In this document: one piece after another, positions 47,362-58,239 of the stretch
How the letters are laid out: every line of letters begins with the position of its first letter
Numbering within the stretch: the stretch's first letter is position 1
Assembly: GCA_007449985.2 (NCBI GenBank)
Contig: VIIQ02000310.1
Span: forward strand, 1 to 64,000
Length of the DNA: 64,000 bases
Reading direction: 5' to 3'
Source of the DNA: Desmodesmus armatus
Lineage: Eukaryota > Chlorophyta > Chlorophyceae > Sphaeropleales > Scenedesmaceae
Notes under the pieces: model-generated
Databases searched by the model: none
What the model saw: the letters and a program-made list of their open reading frames with translations, nothing else
What the model was told of the DNA's origin: nothing
Made by a program: the position numbers and the translations under genes

Positions 47362-47577
47362 ACTTCGACGTCGACGGTTGCAGCGACAAATTGAGGAAGT
47401 GAGGCAGGCAAACGCAGTAACGAGTGATTGAATTGATCTTCGCGACGTTTTAGGTTGCACGCAATCCTGCAGGATCGACGTCTTGCTGCACAAAGGCCAC
47501 CTTTCCAACCCCAGCTACTGCTTGCCCCACTCCCATTTGACGATTCCGTACCTCGTTTCTTGTCAACATTGCATCCG

Positions 47578-48545
47578 ATGGTGACCACAAGGAGCCACTC
47601 TTCATCTGTGGCCTGGCAGGGCGCAGCTCAACTCCCAGACGAGATACTATTGCAGCTGGTGGACTGCTGGTGTGCTGATGCCAGCCTAGAGTCCATAGAC
47701 CCCCAAGAATGGGCCGTGGGGTCCTGCAGCAGCGATTTTGCTCGCTTAGACAAGCTCAGGCTCGTCAACAAGGCATTCAACGAGCGCATCAGTGCCCACC
47801 CAGCCTTCCTGCAGCTGGAATGCTGCGAGCGCCTGCGCACCTTGGAAGGTCTGACCAGGACAGAGGGTGGGAGTTCGACCAAAAAGAAGCTGCCAACGTC
47901 ATTTTTGCTGCCGTTCCTAACCCCAACAACCCCACAAGCAGTGCTGGCAGCAGCAGTGGCAGCAGCGGTGGCAGCAGCAGTGGCAGCAGCACTGGCAGAG
48001 TCAGCTATGCCAAGTTCTACATACAGAAAAAGTATCAGGAACCCGGCAAAGGCCTTTGGGTTGAGGCACGCCACGCTGACAGCACCCCAGCACAGGTAGG
48101 AATGGTTCTGCGCCACTGCAAAAGTTGCAGCCAACACACTGGGTCCTCATCTTGCCGCAGTGCACTTTGCTATCTGCCAGGAATGCTGTCAGCTTCCCAA
48201 TCACAGAATCTTTCGACCAACGGCGCACTTCAGGACCTGGACTGCGAGTAACGCAGTGTCAGGAGTTCGACCCTGCACCATGACTAAATATCACTCATTG
48301 TGATCGTGTTTTGCCTCTTGCCTATGCAGGTGCTGGAGCTTTTGCGGCTGATGTGCTATATGCAGGGCGAATGCCAGATGCTGGTGTCTGTGTGGATCGA
48401 CAAGCAGAGCAGCCCAGCAGACTGGCAGCAGCAGCTCGTCTCAGGTGCCCAGGCTATCCAGTCACTGGTTGTGACTGACAGGGAGGCTGTTGACGGCTCG
48501 CTGTGCTTTCACCATGACAGCATCGATGTACTGATTGTAGTTTGA
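47578..48545 (+). CDS. F-box-like protein with an internal frame break
   Basis: The ATG at 47578 (MVTTRSHSS) leads into an F-box-like motif at ~20-80: AQLPDEILLQLVDCWC ... LDKLRLVNKAFNERISAHP. The intron 48096-48329 (acag/gtagg ... atgcag) joins in phase to a last exon, VLELLRLMCYMQGECQML..., ending at 48545. The good coding frame before the intron (VSYAKFYIQKKYQEPGKGLW) is not the frame of the F-box; the switch is near 47830-47880 with no intron signal. That indicates one indel, real or from assembly. F-box proteins select targets for SCF ubiquitin ligases; the C-terminal part is unassigned. Confidence 0.55.
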
Positions 48546-49025
48546 TTTGGGAAGCTGTGTCTTCAATGGAAAATTTGTGCCGGCTTGTTTGTTTGCTTGG
48601 TTGCCCTTGATCATCCCGGGTGGGTGTGCAAACCCCAGGTTTGCTTGCAAGTTGCTGTGGTTCTCCTTCTCAGCCTGAGGTGTTTCATACAAGTTGTGTT
48701 GCGCTCTGACGCTGACTGACGCTGTGCCATGGTGCAGCACCAATGTGGCACAGGTGTCCATGTGAGATTGCTTTGGTGAGGGCTCGTGTCGTAGGAGGAG
48801 GGCTGCTAGACGGAAGGAAGGAAACTGGTTCATTGCTCATGTCAGCAGCAAGTCTGAGAGAAGCAGTTCTCTGGCGGCTGGTGTCTTTTTTGGGTGCTTG
48901 ATTACAGTCTGTGGTGGGCGTGCCTTCGGTTTGCCTCCTTCTCTAGCTCCCCGCCCCACCCCCCACCCCCTTCAGTTGGTTCTCATCTGTGTTAGGCACG
49001 CCTCTGTGCCCCGCCTTTCTGTTCC

Positions 49026-49066
49026 ATGGGCAGCCAGCGCCAGCCGCAGATCAACCACTTCTTTGC

Positions 49067-49106
<40 letters not shown>

Positions 49107-49213
49107 CGACAGCAGCATCGACAGCAGCAGCAGCAGCCGGCGTGCAGCAAAGCTGGCCCATGCGCCCCCCCTCCCCCCATCCCCCCCCCCGGGGGCGCTC
49201 TGCTGTTGGGAAG

Positions 49214-49272
<59 letters not shown>

Positions 49273-49400
49273 CCCTTCAAGGCTTGGCTGCACCAGACCA
49301 ACAGCAGCAAGTATTGGTGCGGCAAGCCTTTCTGATGGTGCAGCAGCAGATGGTGCAGCAGCAGATGGTGCAGCACAGCAGCGGCAGCACAAAGCAGTAA
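49026..49400 (+). CDS. PolyQ ORF with an N-terminal PIP-box-like motif
   Basis: The ATG at 49026 encodes MGSQRQPQINHFFAQQQ. QPQINHFF fits the PCNA-interacting consensus Q-x-x-[ILM]-x-x-[FY]-[FY] and, as in DNA ligase I, UNG and MSH6, sits at the extreme N-terminus. The rest is poly-Gln, Pro-rich and poly-Ser from CAG tracts, then LVRQAFLMVQQQMVQQQM. The ORF stops at 49400, but that stop lies within AAGCA/GTAAGC, a possible donor, and the open frame resumes after it up to 49598. It may be the first exon of a longer replication or repair gene that is not recovered here, or a chance ORF. Confidence 0.35.
49209..49270. repeat. (CAG)n tract
   Basis: About 18 CAG triplets, with a second tract at 49068-49104. 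They are read as poly-Ser and poly-Gln respectively in the PIP-box ORF. Confidence 0.92.
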
Positions 49401-49715
49401 GCTGGGTTGCAGCAGCAAGCTGTGTTGGCACAGCAAATACAGCTGGCAGCAGTAGTAGCAGCCAACAGTGGTTCCTTGCAGCCACCTCCAGTGCTGCAGC
49501 CCACTAATGCAGCGCTCCTGCGCAGGAGCGATGCCAGGCTACACCAGCCTGGTGTTGCTGCAGTGCCGCCTGATGTCTCTGGCAGCGGGACTGATTGAAA
49601 TGGGTTGATATGTTGGAGTTATCAACAGACGGGCTACCCTTTGTAAAGGACAGAGCAATGCCCCTTGCAGGCACAGACGTGTCTGATCTGAATCTATGGA
49701 TGATCTGAGGAATAC

Positions 49716-49775
49716 TGTCAACAGCTGACCAGGGGTAATAATAGCGTAGCTACTATTACCCCTGCAGCTGACAGT
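49716..49775. repeat. Near-perfect 60-base palindrome
   Basis: The left arm 49716-49746 (ctgtcaacagctgaccaggg then gtaataatagc) pairs with 49750-49775 (gctactattacccctgcagc then tgacag) around a 3-base loop. There are only small bulges (AC and GAC). It lies in the intergenic region after the polyQ ORF. A small foldback element or an RNA hairpin are both possible. Confidence 0.8.
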
Positions 49776-50232
49776 GCCTTGTGAGTGTGCATCTGCGCTA
49801 AACAAAGACACGCAAAGAAAGAGCAGTGATTGCTGTGCGATCTCAAGGATCTATCTTCAAGGGCAAGGGGGATCATCGACGGCCCAGCTGCCTAAAAACC
49901 GCAGGGAGGAGAAGAGGGCCACACGAAACCAGCAGTCTGATCCACAAGGGAGATATATGGGGGCAGTCTGACATCTGACACCTCCTCCCTGTGTGATGGT
50001 TTTGCTTTGGTGACACCCCCTCCCTGGGACCCTTTACACTCAGCTGTGCATAGTGCTGCAGCCTGAGCTGTGAAGTCTCTGCTGTCACAAAGTGAAGGCT
50101 CTGCGGTCTCTAATCTAATAGCAGCAGCTGGTCTGCTGTGCAGCTTGCCAGGCAGCTGCAGGTGCACTGATCAGCAAGCTCCAGTGGCAAGCTCGGCCTG
50201 TCTGCTGCTGGGGGACAGAGCCAGCTGCAGAG

Positions 50233-52566
50233 ATGGCAGCAGTTGAGAGCCTGCTGGTGAACCTCAACGCATCGAAGGTGCTGTTAGGTAAGCGCTGATG
50301 CACTGTACCCTCAAACATGTGCAGCAGCAGCTGCACCAACAGTGCGCCAGCCAAGCTGCTGCCTGTTTCCAAGCTGGCGCATGCAGCAGTGTGTTTGAGG
50401 TCTTCCATGCTGGTGTGCAGTCGCTGCTGCTGATCATGGTGTCAACTTCAGCAGTGCTGCTCTGCATGTATGCACCGCCCAACATGGCAGCAACCCTGAC
50501 TGCTGCCCTGAGCAGCAACCCTTACTGGTGCTGGTGAAGGCGTCAATCCAAGCAGTGTTGCAGTCTCAATGTATGATACATGCTCAATCGTATGTATGTA
50601 GCATGGCACCCCACCCTGACTGCTGCTGATGTCGCAGAGATCGCTGGCGCGCCTGTCTCAAGCAGCGCTCTGCGTTCTGCGTCACATACGGAAGCCGTAG
50701 CGTACATGCTGCTGCCTGGGGACAGCGTGGCGGGCAGGTGTTCCTGGATGGGGAGAACACAGCAGCTCCAATCTGTGCTGCGCGGAGGGGCTATGCCCCC
50801 TCCAGGCTCTGCTTGCGCTCCGCGCAGCGGTGCGGGGCATGGCCCTTCCCCCCCTGACCCACCCTGCGCGCGCAGTGACCGGCACAGCAGCATGCAGCAG
50901 CCTCAGCACGGACTGGTCGATTCTGCTGCTGCTGCTGCTGCTGCTGCCTGGGGACAGTGCGGCCGCCAGATAAGATCTACACGGAGCTCTGATCAGCAAC
51001 AAAGGGCTGGCCTGCGTGCGCAGTGACCAGCACAGCATGCAGCAGCTTGAACAACGAGCTCATATCAGCAAGGCGATGAGAACAGGTGCGCTGGCTGGGG
51101 TGGTTGGGCCTGGCAGTATTGAGCGCATGCAGGAGTATTAGGACTACAGCTTGAGTCGTACAGTCAGTATTCATGCTGCGGCTGAAAAGCAGCCAGTCAG
51201 TCAGGTGTGCGGCCAGCTTGAGGGCCGCTGCTGTGATGTCAAACGTCTCTTTGCTGCGCTGGGTGGCATAGCGCTAGTGGCCGCGTCGACCGTGTGCTGC
51301 GCACGGCGATCGCTGGCCTTTGAAAGCCCCGCCTGCAGCACACACTTCTGCAGCAGCGTCCTGACTCTTGATGTGTACACCATGTGCCCAACTCCACGCA
51401 TGCGGCTACTCAGGGACAAACCAGCCAGGGTCTTGGTTATAAAACGTCTTGTGAATTGTCCGAAATCTCACTGCTGCCGCTGCTGCCTGCTGCTGCTGGC
51501 CTGCGCTGCGCCTGCCTCCTGCCGCTGCTGCAGCAGGACAGCCGCTGGCGCGTGGCTGCTGATTTCTCGGCCGCCACTCTGGCACATCCGGGGCGTCTGC
51601 TGCTCGCACCTTAGCCTGGAAGCCTGCCTGCACGCGCCGTTCAGCAGCAGCTGTGCCGTAACTGCTGGCATTGCGCGCGCTGATGCTGCGCACGGCGATG
51701 GAGCCCTTTCGCCATCTCCAGATTCAAGACATGCAGGACCCCAAGGTGTGCATGGGGGCAAAGAGCAGGGGCAGCTTGGGCGGCAGCAGGTGCTTATGCA
51801 GCGGCAGCCATTCGACACACTGGCCACTTTGTGCTTGCTGCATTTGCGGGTGCACTACTTAAACTTGGGCACGCTGATTTGCCAATGCTGCGCCGTTCTG
51901 TCTGCTGCTGCTGCTGCCTCAGGAGAACTGCTGGCGCGTAGCTGGTGAGGTCTCTGGCACCCTCAAAGCATCTGCTGGCACCTGTGCTTAGAAGTGCTGT
52001 ACCTGCGCGCCGTTCAGCACCAGCTGTGGCGGAACTGATGGCCCACAGCGTCAGCGCGCGCGAGGTGATGGTGATGCTGCCCTGTGCGCACCTTTTGAGC
52101 CGCTGCTGGCACCTTTGCCTGGCAGTGCTGTTCCTGCGCGTGCCGTTCAGCAGCAGCTTTGCCCCAACTGATGGCCCACAGCGTCAGCGCGCGCGAGGTG
52201 ATGGTGATGCTGCCCTGTGCCCACTTTCTGAGCGCTGCTGGCACCTGTGCTTGGAAGTGCTGTACCTGCGCGCACCGATGGGAGCAGCTTTGCCCTAACT
52301 GATGGCCTTGCGCAGCGTCAGCGGGCGCGCGGTGCTGGCGTCCTGTGCCCACCTCCACATGCAGGAAGCGAAGGTGCGCACGCGTTATGTGTGTGTGTGT
52401 GTGTGTGTGGGGGGGGGGGCAAGAGCAGGGGCAGCTTGGGCGGCAGCAGGTGCAGTCACACACTGGCCGCCATTGTTGTTGTGTTCGCGGGTGCGCTGCT
52501 TGCGCGCTGGTGTGCAGCGCTGCCGCTGCCTGCGTTGGGGCCTCCAGCACCGCATCAAGGCTGTGG

Positions 52567-52614
<48 letters not shown>

Positions 52615-53720
52615 TGCTGGTGCTGCTGCTGGCACTAGGGGGGTCCTGCTCACCAGTGTCGCTGTCCACTGCGTTCTATGGTATCTCACTGCTGCCTGTG
52701 CTGCTGCTGGCCTGTGCTGCCCCTGTGTCCTGCCGCTGCTGCAGCAGGAGGGAGAGAAGGAATGGCACATAGCTGCTGAGCTCTGGGCCGCTACTTTGGC
52801 AACCCGAGCTTCCCCTGGCACCTGTTCCTGGCAGTCTGCCTGCACGTGCCGTACAGGTTCAGCTTTGCTGTAGCTGCTGGCCTTGTGCAGCGTCAGCAGG
52901 CGCGCCGTGATGGCGCCCTGTGCCCACCTTCACCTGGCTGAGTCAAACATGCAGGAATCCAAGGTGCGCATGGGGGACGAGCAGGGGCAGCTGATGGCAC
53001 TGTGCACAGGCTGGGTTGCTGCTGGCACTGGCAGGGTCCTGGTCTTGTGTTGTCACTTGTGTTGTGTTGTATGGGGTCGTGTCTTGGCCAGCCGCAACCA
53101 CACGGCATGGGGGAAGAGCAACGAGGGCTTTTCGTAAGTGTGTACACTCTCAAGGGTGACTTGGGAACCAGCCTGTCCAAGGGGGTTTTGTGTCTGGGTT
53201 GGTGCTCCAAGTGGTGCAACAAAGGGGGTGACTGGAGGCTGTAAAACAGTGGCCCCACGTGCTGAGCACTGCTCCTGGCAGGAGCAGCTCGGGCGGCAGC
53301 AGTCCTTGCGCAGCATGGGCGGGCGTGGGGGGTTGGTGCCCCTTTGCCCACCTCCACATGTCAGACATGCAGGAAGCCAAGGTGTGCGTGGAACGAGAGG
53401 GGGAGCAGCTCGGGCGGCAGCAGCGCTTGCGCAGGGGCAGCCAGTCGATGCGCTTGCTCCTGCTGCTGCTACACCCTGTCTCTGGGTACCCTGTCCCTCC
53501 CTGGGCCCAAAACCCTGTCACAACAGCTGCGCTGACTCGCAATGCAGCCTGACTTGCTGCTGACCAGGCTGCCGCCCTGTTGCTGCTGCTGCTGCTGCTG
53601 CTGCCGCAGATGAAGGATGAAGGCTTGCTTGAGAGGAGCGGTTACAATGCAGCAGAGTTGGCAGGGGTGGGTGCTTCAGTGTTTCAGGAGCTGCTGACCC
53701 TGACGTGGCACTCCCTGTAG
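50233..53720 (+). CDS. Unrecognised repetitive gene, structure uncertain
   Basis: A plausible first exon is 50233-50287 (MAAVESLLVNLNASKVLL, then TTAG/gtaagc). A plausible last exon is 53610-53720, after ctgccgcag (DEGLLERSGYNAAELAGVGA, VFQELLTLTWHSL, stop). In between, related fragments recur: M(S/Q)DMQEAKVR near 51729, 52364, 52950 and 53367; GEQLGRQQ near 51766, 52425, 52980, 53280 and 53400; LPLLQQ...W.(V/I)AAELWAATLA near 51520 and 52735. Real exons cannot be told from echoes here. The 36-residue C-terminal exon is the best coding signal. I recognise no family. Confidence 0.3.
52566..52612. repeat. (CTG)n tract
   Basis: About 15 CTG triplets followed by CTCCTGCTGGTGCTGCTGCTGG, inside the 50233-53720 repetitive region. 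Confidence 0.92.
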
Positions 53721-55076
53721 GAGCAATTGCTGGTGTGGTGCTGTTGTTGCGCTGTTGCAGCGCACAGATTGGGGCAGTTGTGTGAGGCTGGGCAGCATGC
53801 CTGCCTGCCTGCCTGGTGCTGCTAGTGGCCACTTGCTGAATCAGCGCCAGCCTGTTCATGGTGGCTGGGTATAGACATCGTGTGCTGGGTGGCTGGGCTG
53901 ATGCACCCCATGGGTAAAGGATGCGAATTTGCTTGCTGCTGCAGTCACTGAGTGGCATCTTGCTGAATGAGCACCAGCTAATATTGGTGGCTGGGTACAG
54001 ACAGCATGTGTGGGGTTGCTGAGCTGATGCACCTCCTGGTGCAGGTCTTGTGGTCATTCTGTGACTACCGCTTGAATTATCTGGGACATAAGTGTGTGTA
54101 CCTCGAGCTGCTGCAGCTGTGGCAGTGGTAGGGATCTGCGTCAGGCACAGCTGGCACCTGGAAGCTACGGGGTTGCTGTGTCACAAGCAAGCTGGGTGGA
54201 ACCGCTTTGCACATAGCTGTGGCAGATAACCAGCTGCTGTCTGACTGTCTGACAGCAGGACACTGAACGTTTCTGTGTGTCCGCTCTCCTGAACAGAACT
54301 GCAGTGGTGCCTACTACTGTGTTGATAGCGCTGCTTTGTGGGTTTGGAATGGCTGCATGGTTGACAGGCGTTGAGGATTCTGTCTGCACTGCTCCAGTGC
54401 GTGTTACAGTGCACCTGCCAGGCTGGCACATGTGGCAGTACCTGCAGGCGAAAGCAACACTGGTACCGTATACACCATATAGCTAAGTTGGTCATAACCT
54501 GCCAGCTCTCTGCAGCCACAGTATATACTTTTGGCACCGCTACCTAACACAGGACAGCATACTGACGGTAACAGGATACCGAAGGATCTATGTCCCTGAG
54601 GCGGAGAATGGTGCTTTTGGAAGCAATGCTCTAGAGGATCTGAGTCTGACAGACACTGTCAGGGACACGCAAGCCAGGGCCACAAAGTAAGCACACCAAT
54701 TCATCTATGGGTGGACACTCTGCGATGGGCAGCCAAGACAAACACGTTGCGATGGGCAGCTGTACATATGAGTGCGGGGTGGGCAGATAGCTCAATGTGA
54801 CCCAGTGACACCGCCTGCTTCCACTAGTACAGCATGGGACAGATGACATATGGGTGGCGTTATTCTGTAGCTTGTTTCTGTAAACAGTTTCCTTACAACT
54901 GGAGCAGCGCCGATCGTCTGACTGAACTCCTGTGTTTGGCAGCTACTGATGAGCCATGGCTGGCACCCAAAACGCATCAGCTCACAGGGTACTAGTACAT
55001 TGTTCCGCATCACGTAAAACAGCGAGGGATGGCCAAGCGCGCGTCCGTGACATTTGAGTTTGACCAGACAATGCGG
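53721..55076. other. Intergenic, no gene recognised
   Basis: Contains a diverged ~115-base repeat: gcacccCATGGGTAAAGGATGCGAATTT-type text at 53820-53925 and a second copy at 53945-54050 share (G)CCACTTGCTGAAT.AGC, GGTGGCTGGGTA and GCTGATGCACC. No coding signal. Confidence 0.5.
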
Positions 55077-55086
55077 CCATAAAAGG
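55077..55086 (+). promoter_or_regulatory. TATA-like box upstream of the secreted protein gene
   Basis: ccataaaagg lies about 80 bases before the ATG at 55162, a plausible TATA position for a short leader. It is the only TATA-like box I could relate to a gene start in the window. Confidence 0.35.
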
Positions 55087-55161
55087 GGTGCGACCGCATG
55101 CCGACAGCAGTTTTGCGTCATTGTAAGCGCGACATAGCGTCGTCTTGAAACGTTTAGCATC

Positions 55162-56852
55162 ATGGCTCGACTCCCAGTACTTGCAGCAGGTGTCCTGCTC
55201 GTGTGCTTCGTCGCAGCAGCTGTGGCCAGCCCAGGGCCCTTCTTGTATGACATCATGGGTTTCTCTGGGGTCTCTGAGAAGGCCAAGCCAGCATCGGAGT
55301 ACTACTCCCCCGATACAGAGGTTGCAAGCCTGCAGCAGACCAACTTCAAGGGCTGTCGCTTCACCGAATGCATTGAAGAAGACGCATGCCCGGCGAACGT
55401 CGTGTTCCAGTGAGTTTCAACTGGTGCATCCAAGTTGGTTGAATTCGGTTGAAAATGTGAACAGCTCTCTCTCAGCCCCGTGTTGCCTCCGTGTGATCAC
55501 AAAAGCAGCGCAACAGATTTGTTCTAGGCTTGCTCGCCGTTCCACTTCTGATGGAAGGCAAAAACCATGTCGGGACTACCATCAGCTAATGCCCCTTTGC
55601 TGCCTGCCATGCCCGCAGAACTGACTTCACCTGCAACCCGCAGCAGCAACACTATGACCACGACGACACCATCGGCCAGCTGGGCTTTTCCGACAAGGTC
55701 GGCACCTGTGACTGGGAGCTCAGCATCTACCGCTGGGATGATGATCTTGTTGAAGACAATGACCCCTCCCCGATCTTCATCGATGGTGGAGTTGCCCTCA
55801 AGTTTGGCACTGCCTGGGGCACGGTGAGTGCTGCAGAGAGTGGACACAATGTGCGTGTGCGTGGACAAGATGTGATCATGTCATCATGGTGGCAACAGAT
55901 AGTTGGGACTGCCCTGCTGTCCTCCAACACTGTCACAGCAAGATGCCAGCACTTGATTTTTATCAGCAGGTTACCTGCTTGCAGCCCTGCTTGGTGTATG
56001 TTACAGACCTGTGGCCGAGTTACGGTCTGCAAATTGTCACAGGCAGCCATCTGTGTTGGGTATCCCTTTCCATACACCTTGATGAACCATCCACTGTAGT
56101 ACATCCAACCCCTGACATCGTGCTCGTGTTTGCTGCCTGCAGTGCTACCTGAACTCTGCTGTCGAGCAATGTGATGACCCCCTCTGCGAGCGCATGGTCA
56201 TCAGCGTGCAGGGCGGCATCTACGGGACCCTTGCCTACACTTCAACCGAAGGCAAATCTGTCTTCGCCACTCCGGTGGAAACCTGCAACCTGGATGAACC
56301 TGGCTCTGGTTTTGGCCGGCGCACTACCAAGAAGGTCGCCACCAAGAAGGATGGCGCCGCCAAGAAGGATGGCGCCGCCAAGAAGAGCGCAAGAGGGTCT
56401 TCCGTGACACAAGGTTCTGCACGAAGCGTGCCGTTTGTCCCGTGGAGGAAAAGGTGGAGTTGTGCTGTCGCCCGGAGAACCCGGTTAAGGAGTTCTTGGA
56501 CCTCGTCCTCGACATCACCTCCGACATCCTGCTGGGCACCGGCGGCGGTAGTGGTATTTTAAGGCGCAAGGCCCCTGCACCTGCTCAGGCCCGGGTTGCC
56601 TACAACAAGGAGCCCTCCACCCCCTTGTTCGCTGGTGTTGCTGCCATCATCTCCGGCCCATTCACCGTCACCTCCAAGCACGGCACCAAGATTGGCGACA
56701 CCGGTCTGTTTGAGTTCACACTTGCCACTGCAGACGCTGAGGGTCCTGTTACTGAAACCACCAACAACTGGCCCATCGTTAGCGCAAAGAAGGCTAACAT
56801 CAGGTTTACCCGTAACCATGAGGGTTACTATGGTCGTGAGGGCAGCTCTTAG
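55162..56852 (+). CDS. Secreted cysteine-containing protein with KDGAA repeats
   Basis: Exons 55162-55409, 55619-55823 and 56143-56852 join in phase. The start MARLPVLAAGVLLVCFVAAA is a signal peptide. The ectodomain has Cys pairs (FKGCRFTECIEEDAC, FTCNPQQQ, VGTCDWEL, TCYLNSAVEQCDDPLC). A Lys-rich linker with a tandem KKDGAA repeat follows. Then comes a second part with FCTKRAVCPVEEKVELCCRP, LDLVLDITSDILLG and a beta-rich end (GPFTVTSKHGTKIGDTGLFE). The frame changes between the linker and the second part (~56385-56400, after the 18-base repeat) with no intron signal. Either one indel or two overlapping genes; continuity of composition favours one gene of ~385 aa. Family unknown; an extracellular or wall role is inferred from the signal peptide. 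Confidence 0.65.
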
Positions 56853-57750
56853 GCTGCATGTTGGTATTATTACCTCAGCTTGGCTCACTGTGTGAGTGTG
56901 TGTGCAAGACACTGAGTTTGACTCAAGTTGAGTGTGTTGTGCTCTGGTGTAGTATGGCAGTGCTTGTATCAATGTTGAGATTTCACGCTTGATGCTGCTA
57001 CAGCACAAGAGGGTTGAGTTGTGTCAGTTGCCACCATCAGCGGTGTGCAGAAGCTGTTACAGTTGTCACGTGTGGTGGAGATGCACTTGTCGTTGTTGTG
57101 AACACATCCTCTGCTGCATTCAGTCCGTCAAACAGACACCACTATTGCTTATGCAGTGGCGTTGCATCAGCAGCTGAATGGTGCATGATGCAACCATGCA
57201 CGCTGCTGCGTGTTCTTGTGTAGGGGAGCGACACCCCATTCTCGCATGGCGGTTGTTGCACGGCAGTTGCTGCCCGCTTATACAGGACTGTAGAGTGGTA
57301 GAGCTGGCACTGGTGACAGAGACACATACACAGTCCCCTAGTTTAGCAAGCCTGAAGCATCCCAACAGAGTGTGTGTGGGTGCAGGGGGCTGGGAATCAG
57401 ATCAGGCCCACTGGCAGTCCCTGGGTATCAGTGTGGTGGTGTTCATGTGAGTATGTATGCACAGAATAGGCTGAGGAAGCCTGAAGCATCACAACAGAGT
57501 TGTTCAGTGGCTCGCGGCTGCATGTATCATACATAAAGGGCAGTCACGTGTAGTACAGTTGTAGTACTAGTTTGTCTTGCCTGTAACAGTGTCTGTGAGT
57601 GTTGATTGTGCGACAGCTGTGGAATTGGTGGTGTGGCGATGTTCTTGTGCAGCAGTGCCTTGATCATGCATCATGATGAGAGACCCACAATACTCATGTA
57701 CCCTGCTCAGCAGTTGCAACCCTCACAGCTTCAGCACAGATTATGCAGCT
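56853..57750. other. Intergenic, no gene recognised
   Basis: GTG/TGT-rich 3' flank of the secreted gene. CCTGAAGCATC(C/A)CAACAGAG occurs twice (57350-57371 and 57480-57500), the only repeat noted. Confidence 0.45.
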
Positions 57751-58182
57751 TCAACACTGCCAGAGATTGTGAAAATCAAACTGTTGATTCGAACGAGATA
57801 AGCCACAGCTCCAGTACTCTTCGATACATATGCAGTGTTGCCACCGTATGGGTACAGTCAGCAACAGCCATCTCCACAGTGGAGCTTTGATGCAACATCC
57901 AGCCCAGCAAAAGGGCAGCAACTGGCCAGACACCTTCATGTCACAGTGAGCCAATGGTTGGGGGGCTCGAAGCTCGTCTAGCTTCAGCTGCACATGCATC
58001 ACTTTCCTCTTCTTTTCATTGACAGACACGGCAGCTTCAGCCTCTGTGATCTTACAACAACAGGACAACTGCCCTGCAGGCAGACTCACAACATATGTCA
58101 ACATGATGCCGGGCACACTTGTGCTCACTGATTGCACCACAAGAGAACCTGGTAAAGAGATCAGGACATGTTGAGTTACCAC
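57751..58182 (-). CDS. Possible small exon or ORF, unrecognised
   Basis: Open minus-strand frame with a coding-like stretch, PGIMLTYVVSLPAGQLS, ITEAEAAVSVNEKKRKVMHV and LKLDELRAPQPLAH. It begins after a ttaccag acceptor-like site near 58153. It has neither a clear start nor a known domain. It could be a distal exon read past the repeat array, or a remnant. Confidence 0.22.
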   Translation of the reverse strand: MVTQHVLISLPGSLVVQSVSTSVPGIMLTYVVSLPAGQLSCCCKITEAEAAVSVNEKKRKVMHVQLKLDELRAPQPLAHCDMKVSGQLLPFCWAGCCIKAPLWRWLLLTVPIRWQHCICIEEYWSCGLSRSNQQFDFHNLWQC

Positions 58183-58239
58183 ACCAACACTGCCAGCGTC
58201 AGCACAGTCACGTCTGCAAACCAGTAGTTAGTAGTGTGA

